Source of the DNA: Clostridium weizhouense
Lineage (GTDB): Bacteria; Bacillota; Clostridia; Clostridiales; Clostridiaceae
Assembly (NCBI RefSeq): GCF_019431045.1
Contig: NZ_JAHXPT010000019.1
Span: forward strand, 1 to 40,409
DNA length: 40,409 bases
Reading direction: 5' to 3'
Part shown: in pieces, positions 38,070 through 40,409 of the stretch
How positions within the stretch are numbered: the stretch's first letter is position 1
How the letters are laid out: each line of letters opens with the position of its first letter
Made by a program: the position numbers and the translations under genes
Notes under the pieces: generated by a model
Told to the model about the DNA's origin: nothing
Databases searched by the model: none
Seen by the model: only the letters and a program-made list of their open reading frames with translations

Positions 38070-39316
38070 GTTTTATTTAGAGCTGCTGATTTACCAGCTA
38101 AATATCCTGAACTCCAAGCGAATTGAAGATTAAATCCACCACAGTCTCCATGGACATCTAATATTTCCCCACAGAAATAAAGATTCTTAACTTTTTTAGA
38201 TTCTAATGTTGTAGGACATATTTCATTAACATCAATTCCGCCTAACGTAACTTGGGCATTAGAGAAACCATTTGTACCAATACATTTAAAATCCCATCTT
38301 TTAAATCTATCAATCAAAGCCTTTTTATATTTCCAATCTACTTCATCACATGATATATGTATATTTGTTATACCTACATCTTTTAATATAGTTGAAATTA
38401 GCTTTTTATTAATTACTCCAATCAAGCTAGATGATATTTCTCTATAATTAAAAATAGAAAGATGTGTATAAATAAAATCTTCTATTTCCTCTTTGCTTTG
38501 ATTTGGAAACATATCAACACTTATTGTCACATTTTTTCCTTTGTATAAAGCATCAGAAGCATGTGAAGATAATTGAAGTATAGGAGGACCAGATATACCG
38601 TAATCAGTAAATAATATTTCCCCTTGTTCTTTACGAACAACTACACCATCTATTATAATACTAGCTTCTCCATCAAATTTAATACCAGATAACGCTTTTA
38701 AATAGGGATAATCTAATCTTAATTGTACAATTCCAGGAAGTGGTTCAATTATTTTATGTCCTAATGATCTACTAAGTTTATATCCAGAACCGTCAGAACC
38801 TGTTTTTGGAGCAGATTTACCACCACAACTTAAAATAAGTCTATTACAAGAAAATTCTTTAAAATCTTCATTTTTAGTATAAAGTATAAATTTTTTTGAT
38901 TTCTTTATATCAGTTATTTTACTATTAGTATATATAGGAATATTTTTATCTTCTAAAGCCATTCTAAAAATATCTATTACTGAAGATGCCTGAAGTGATT
39001 TAGGATACATTTTACCATTTTCAAGTTCAATTAATGGAAGCCCTAAAGATAAAAACATACTTTTTGTATCTTCTATTGTAAAATTATTTAAAATTTCATT
39101 TAAAAAATTATTATTTTTACTATGAAAATTTATATATGGATATGAAATTTTAGAATTTGTAATATTACACCTGCCATTACCAGTTGTAAGAATTTTTTTA
39201 CCAATTCTATCTGTTCCTTCTATTAAAGCAACATCTATTCCTAAATCTTTGGCTATGATACCTGCCATTAAACCAGAGGCACCAGCACCAACGATTATTA
39301 AATCATGATGAATCAT
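38057..39316 (-). CDS. RdsA/BaiN (HI0933) family FAD-dependent oxidoreductase
   Basis: A 419-residue flavoprotein. It begins with the dinucleotide fold LIIVGAGASGLMAGIIAK (GAGASG at 10-15) and TGNGRCNITN, and contains LSCGGKSAPKTGSDGSGY. The family C-terminal block is FCGEILDVHGDCGGFNLQ and AWSSGYLAG. These mark the HI0933-like family that includes BaiN and RdsA. Substrate is unknown here, and there are no bile-acid genes nearby. AAGGAGAT lies 9 nt before the ATG. It is transcribed against the replication fork. Confidence 0.88.
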   Translation of the reverse strand: MIHHDLIIVGAGASGLMAGIIAKDLGIDVALIEGTDRIGKKILTTGNGRCNITNSKISYPYINFHSKNNNFLNEILNNFTIEDTKSMFLSLGLPLIELENGKMYPKSLQASSVIDIFRMALEDKNIPIYTNSKITDIKKSKKFILYTKNEDFKEFSCNRLILSCGGKSAPKTGSDGSGYKLSRSLGHKIIEPLPGIVQLRLDYPYLKALSGIKFDGEASIIIDGVVVRKEQGEILFTDYGISGPPILQLSSHASDALYKGKNVTISVDMFPNQSKEEIEDFIYTHLSIFNYREISSSLIGVINKKLISTILKDVGITNIHISCDEVDWKYKKALIDRFKRWDFKCIGTNGFSNAQVTLGGIDVNEICPTTLESKKVKNLYFCGEILDVHGDCGGFNLQFAWSSGYLAGKSAALNKTKKA

Positions 39317-39646
39317 AATTACTAAATCTCCTTATAATTAGATTAAATCATATATTAAAGTTAGTATATATATGATTTTTATACAATTTATCTATATTTA
39401 GTCATATTAAGAAAATAACAGCTCTAAAATGCTATGATTATTTTTCATTAGACAAATCTGATGACGCAGTATAATAGAAAATAGATTTATTATTTTTTTA
39501 TTATACCTAAATTAAAATATTAAGTAATATTTAAATAAATTTTATCACAGTAATATAAATCTTAAAAGCAAGGAATAATAAACTTATATATAAATAAATT
39601 GTGTGCTATTTTGAATTTTATATAAAATTTATGAGGTGGGATATTT
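39317..39646. other. 330-nt divergent intergenic region
   Basis: Very AT-rich, between divergent genes, so promoters for both should lie here. The rightward gene has a possible TTGTGT / TATAAA pair (39599-39604 and 39621-39626, 16-bp spacer). An 8-bp inverted repeat GTATAATA/TATTATAC (39469-39476 and 39499-39506) surrounds a T-rich stretch. I recognise no RNA gene or riboswitch. Confidence 0.4.
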
Positions 39647-40231
39647 ATGAAGGCAAAAATAATAAATAAAGATTTAGAAGATTATGATAAAATATTTGGA
39701 GTTAGAAGAATGAATTTTGACCAAGCGGTGATAAACTATCCAACAGGAGATGGTTTAAAAGTCTTTATATTAGAAGATTTAGAATTAATAGCAGAAAATA
39801 AAATTGATGAGTTTTTAATTAACAATAGAGAATTTTTAAAAATAAAGTTAACTAAAGGAATATCTGTATTTTTTTATGATGCTTTATTAGAATCACTAGA
39901 AGAAGAAGTAGATGAAAAAATTATTAAATTAAATGTTTTAAGAGATAAATATAAAATAAATAAAAAAGGAATATGGAGTAAAGAATTAATATTATTTGTT
40001 AATGATAAATTTGCTTTAGAAATAAATTCGTCAGGACAAAACTTTAAAACTCAAGGTTATAATATAATATTAAATAGAATATCTGAACAAGATTTTTTAA
40101 ATATTTGTTATAATGAAATATCTAATATAGAGAAAGAAATTCAAACTAAAAATAAGATGCTATCTAACTTTGGAGAGGCTATACAGTCAATAAAGGGTAA
40201 TTATAAATGTGATAATAAACTATTAATTTAG
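39647..40231 (+). CDS. hypothetical protein, family not recognised
   Basis: A 194-residue protein that I do not recognise. It is soluble-looking: no signal peptide, no membrane helix and no cysteine cluster (two scattered Cys near the end). It is rich in Lys, Glu, Ile and Asn. RRMNFDQAVINYPTGDGLKVFI is the least low-complexity stretch, and the C-terminal third (about 150-185) is a probable coiled coil (NEISNIEKEIQTKNKML). GAGGTGGG lies before the ATG and codon use resembles its neighbours, so it is probably a real gene. It sits alone just upstream of tRNA-Glu. Confidence 0.7.
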   Translation: MKAKIINKDLEDYDKIFGVRRMNFDQAVINYPTGDGLKVFILEDLELIAENKIDEFLINNREFLKIKLTKGISVFFYDALLESLEEEVDEKIIKLNVLRDKYKINKKGIWSKELILFVNDKFALEINSSGQNFKTQGYNIILNRISEQDFLNICYNEISNIEKEIQTKNKMLSNFGEAIQSIKGNYKCDNKLLI

Positions 40232-40261
40232 AAAAAAAAATAAAAAAAATGAAAAAATGTG

Positions 40262-40290
40262 TTGACACATAATCTAAAGTTATGTATTAT
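40262..40290 (+). promoter_or_regulatory. tRNA-Glu promoter
   Basis: TTGACA (40262-40267, perfect) and TATTAT (40285-40290, one mismatch) with a 17-bp spacer, about 43 nt before the mature tRNA. It is a strong stable-RNA promoter and probably drives further tRNAs beyond the window. Confidence 0.88.
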
Positions 40291-40333
40291 AGTCTATGTG
40301 GTCAGGAACACGGCCGCGAAAATAGAAAAGCAT

Positions 40334-40408
40334 GGCTCCTTGGTCAAGCGGTTAAGACACCACCCTTTCACGGTGGTAACAGGGGTTCGATTCCCCTAGG
40401 AGTCACCA
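40334..40408 (+). tRNA. tRNA-Glu (anticodon TTC)
   Basis: A full cloverleaf. The 7-bp acceptor is GGCTCCT/AGGAGTC (one G-U) and the D-arm contains GGTCAAGCGGTTAAGAC. The anticodon stem is CCACC/GGTGG with loop CTTTCAC, anticodon TTC at 40367-40369. The T-arm is GGGG-TTCGATT-CCCC, with discriminator A and an encoded CCA (40406-40408). It lies one base from the window end. Confidence 0.97.
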
Positions 40409-40409
40409 T

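Noticed and set aside
39451..39510. GATGACGCAG next to ACAAATCT looked like part of a c-di-GMP-I riboswitch
   Set aside because: The paired helices, the GAAA tetraloop and its receptor are missing; only one short word matches.
40334..40409. tRNA-Glu as a mobile-element attachment site
   Set aside because: No integrase and no duplicated 3' tRNA fragment is present in the window; sequence beyond the edge is not available.

Overview
The window is the chromosomal replication-origin region of a low-GC Firmicute, almost certainly a Clostridium sensu stricto species (inferred from gene order and protein style; I cannot name the species). Evidence is the very AT-rich sequence, the order rpmH-rnpA-yidD-yidC-jag-mnmE-mnmG-rsmG-noc-parA-parB to the right of oriC, dnaA-dnaN-yaaA-recF-remB-gyrB-gyrA-rRNA to the left, and clostridial families such as LonC, YyaC, DUF4446, DUF1858, DUF3343 and the MazG-like protein. 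I see no insertion sequence, prophage or CRISPR array, and no gene with clearly foreign composition.

Layout. 1-575 holds the first 18 nt of a 16S rRNA gene (minus strand), its leader and consensus promoter, and the gyrA terminator. 576-9502 is the leftward dnaA-to-gyrA block. oriC is bipartite: one DnaA-box cluster lies upstream of dnaA (9621-9925) and a second lies between dnaA and dnaN (7884-8095). The second carries a DnaA-trio unwinding element. From 10041 rightward run ribosome/RNA-processing and membrane-insertion genes, the tRNA-modification pair mnmE-mnmG, rsmG, then noc, parA, parB and a perfect parS site. 20707-24812 is a mixed accessory block: YyaC, a cysteine-desulfurase-like enzyme with a LysE exporter, a DUF3343 putative Se/S carrier, an MscS channel and DUF951. 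24832-32231 returns to core functions: rpsF-ssb-rpsR, then MazG-like-gdpP-rplI-lonC, then dnaB. 32379-40231 holds an Hsp20-like protein, proC, malic enzyme, purA, a DUF1858 protein, an acyl-ACP thioesterase, a RdsA/BaiN-type flavoprotein and an orphan protein. The window ends with tRNA-Glu(TTC).

Most genes are co-directional with replication forks leaving oriC. The exceptions are six head-on genes on the right arm: yyaC, the desulfurase-like gene, lysE, the Hsp20-like gene, malic enzyme and the flavoprotein gene. They coincide with the less conserved parts of the window.

The most interesting signals are not genes. (1) A tandem array of six DnaA-box-like nonamers, all in one orientation at 24-27 bp spacing, lies in the convergent gap between proC and malic enzyme, about 24 kb from oriC. 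(2) A dispersed ~95-120 bp intergenic repeat occurs in four copies, all in the same orientation. (3) The yyaC leader holds two perfect inverted repeats, one of which buries the Shine-Dalgarno sequence. (4) An orphan 21-bp terminator hairpin lies between noc and parA. Start codons were moved from the longest reading frame wherever a ribosome-binding site and family alignment supported it.
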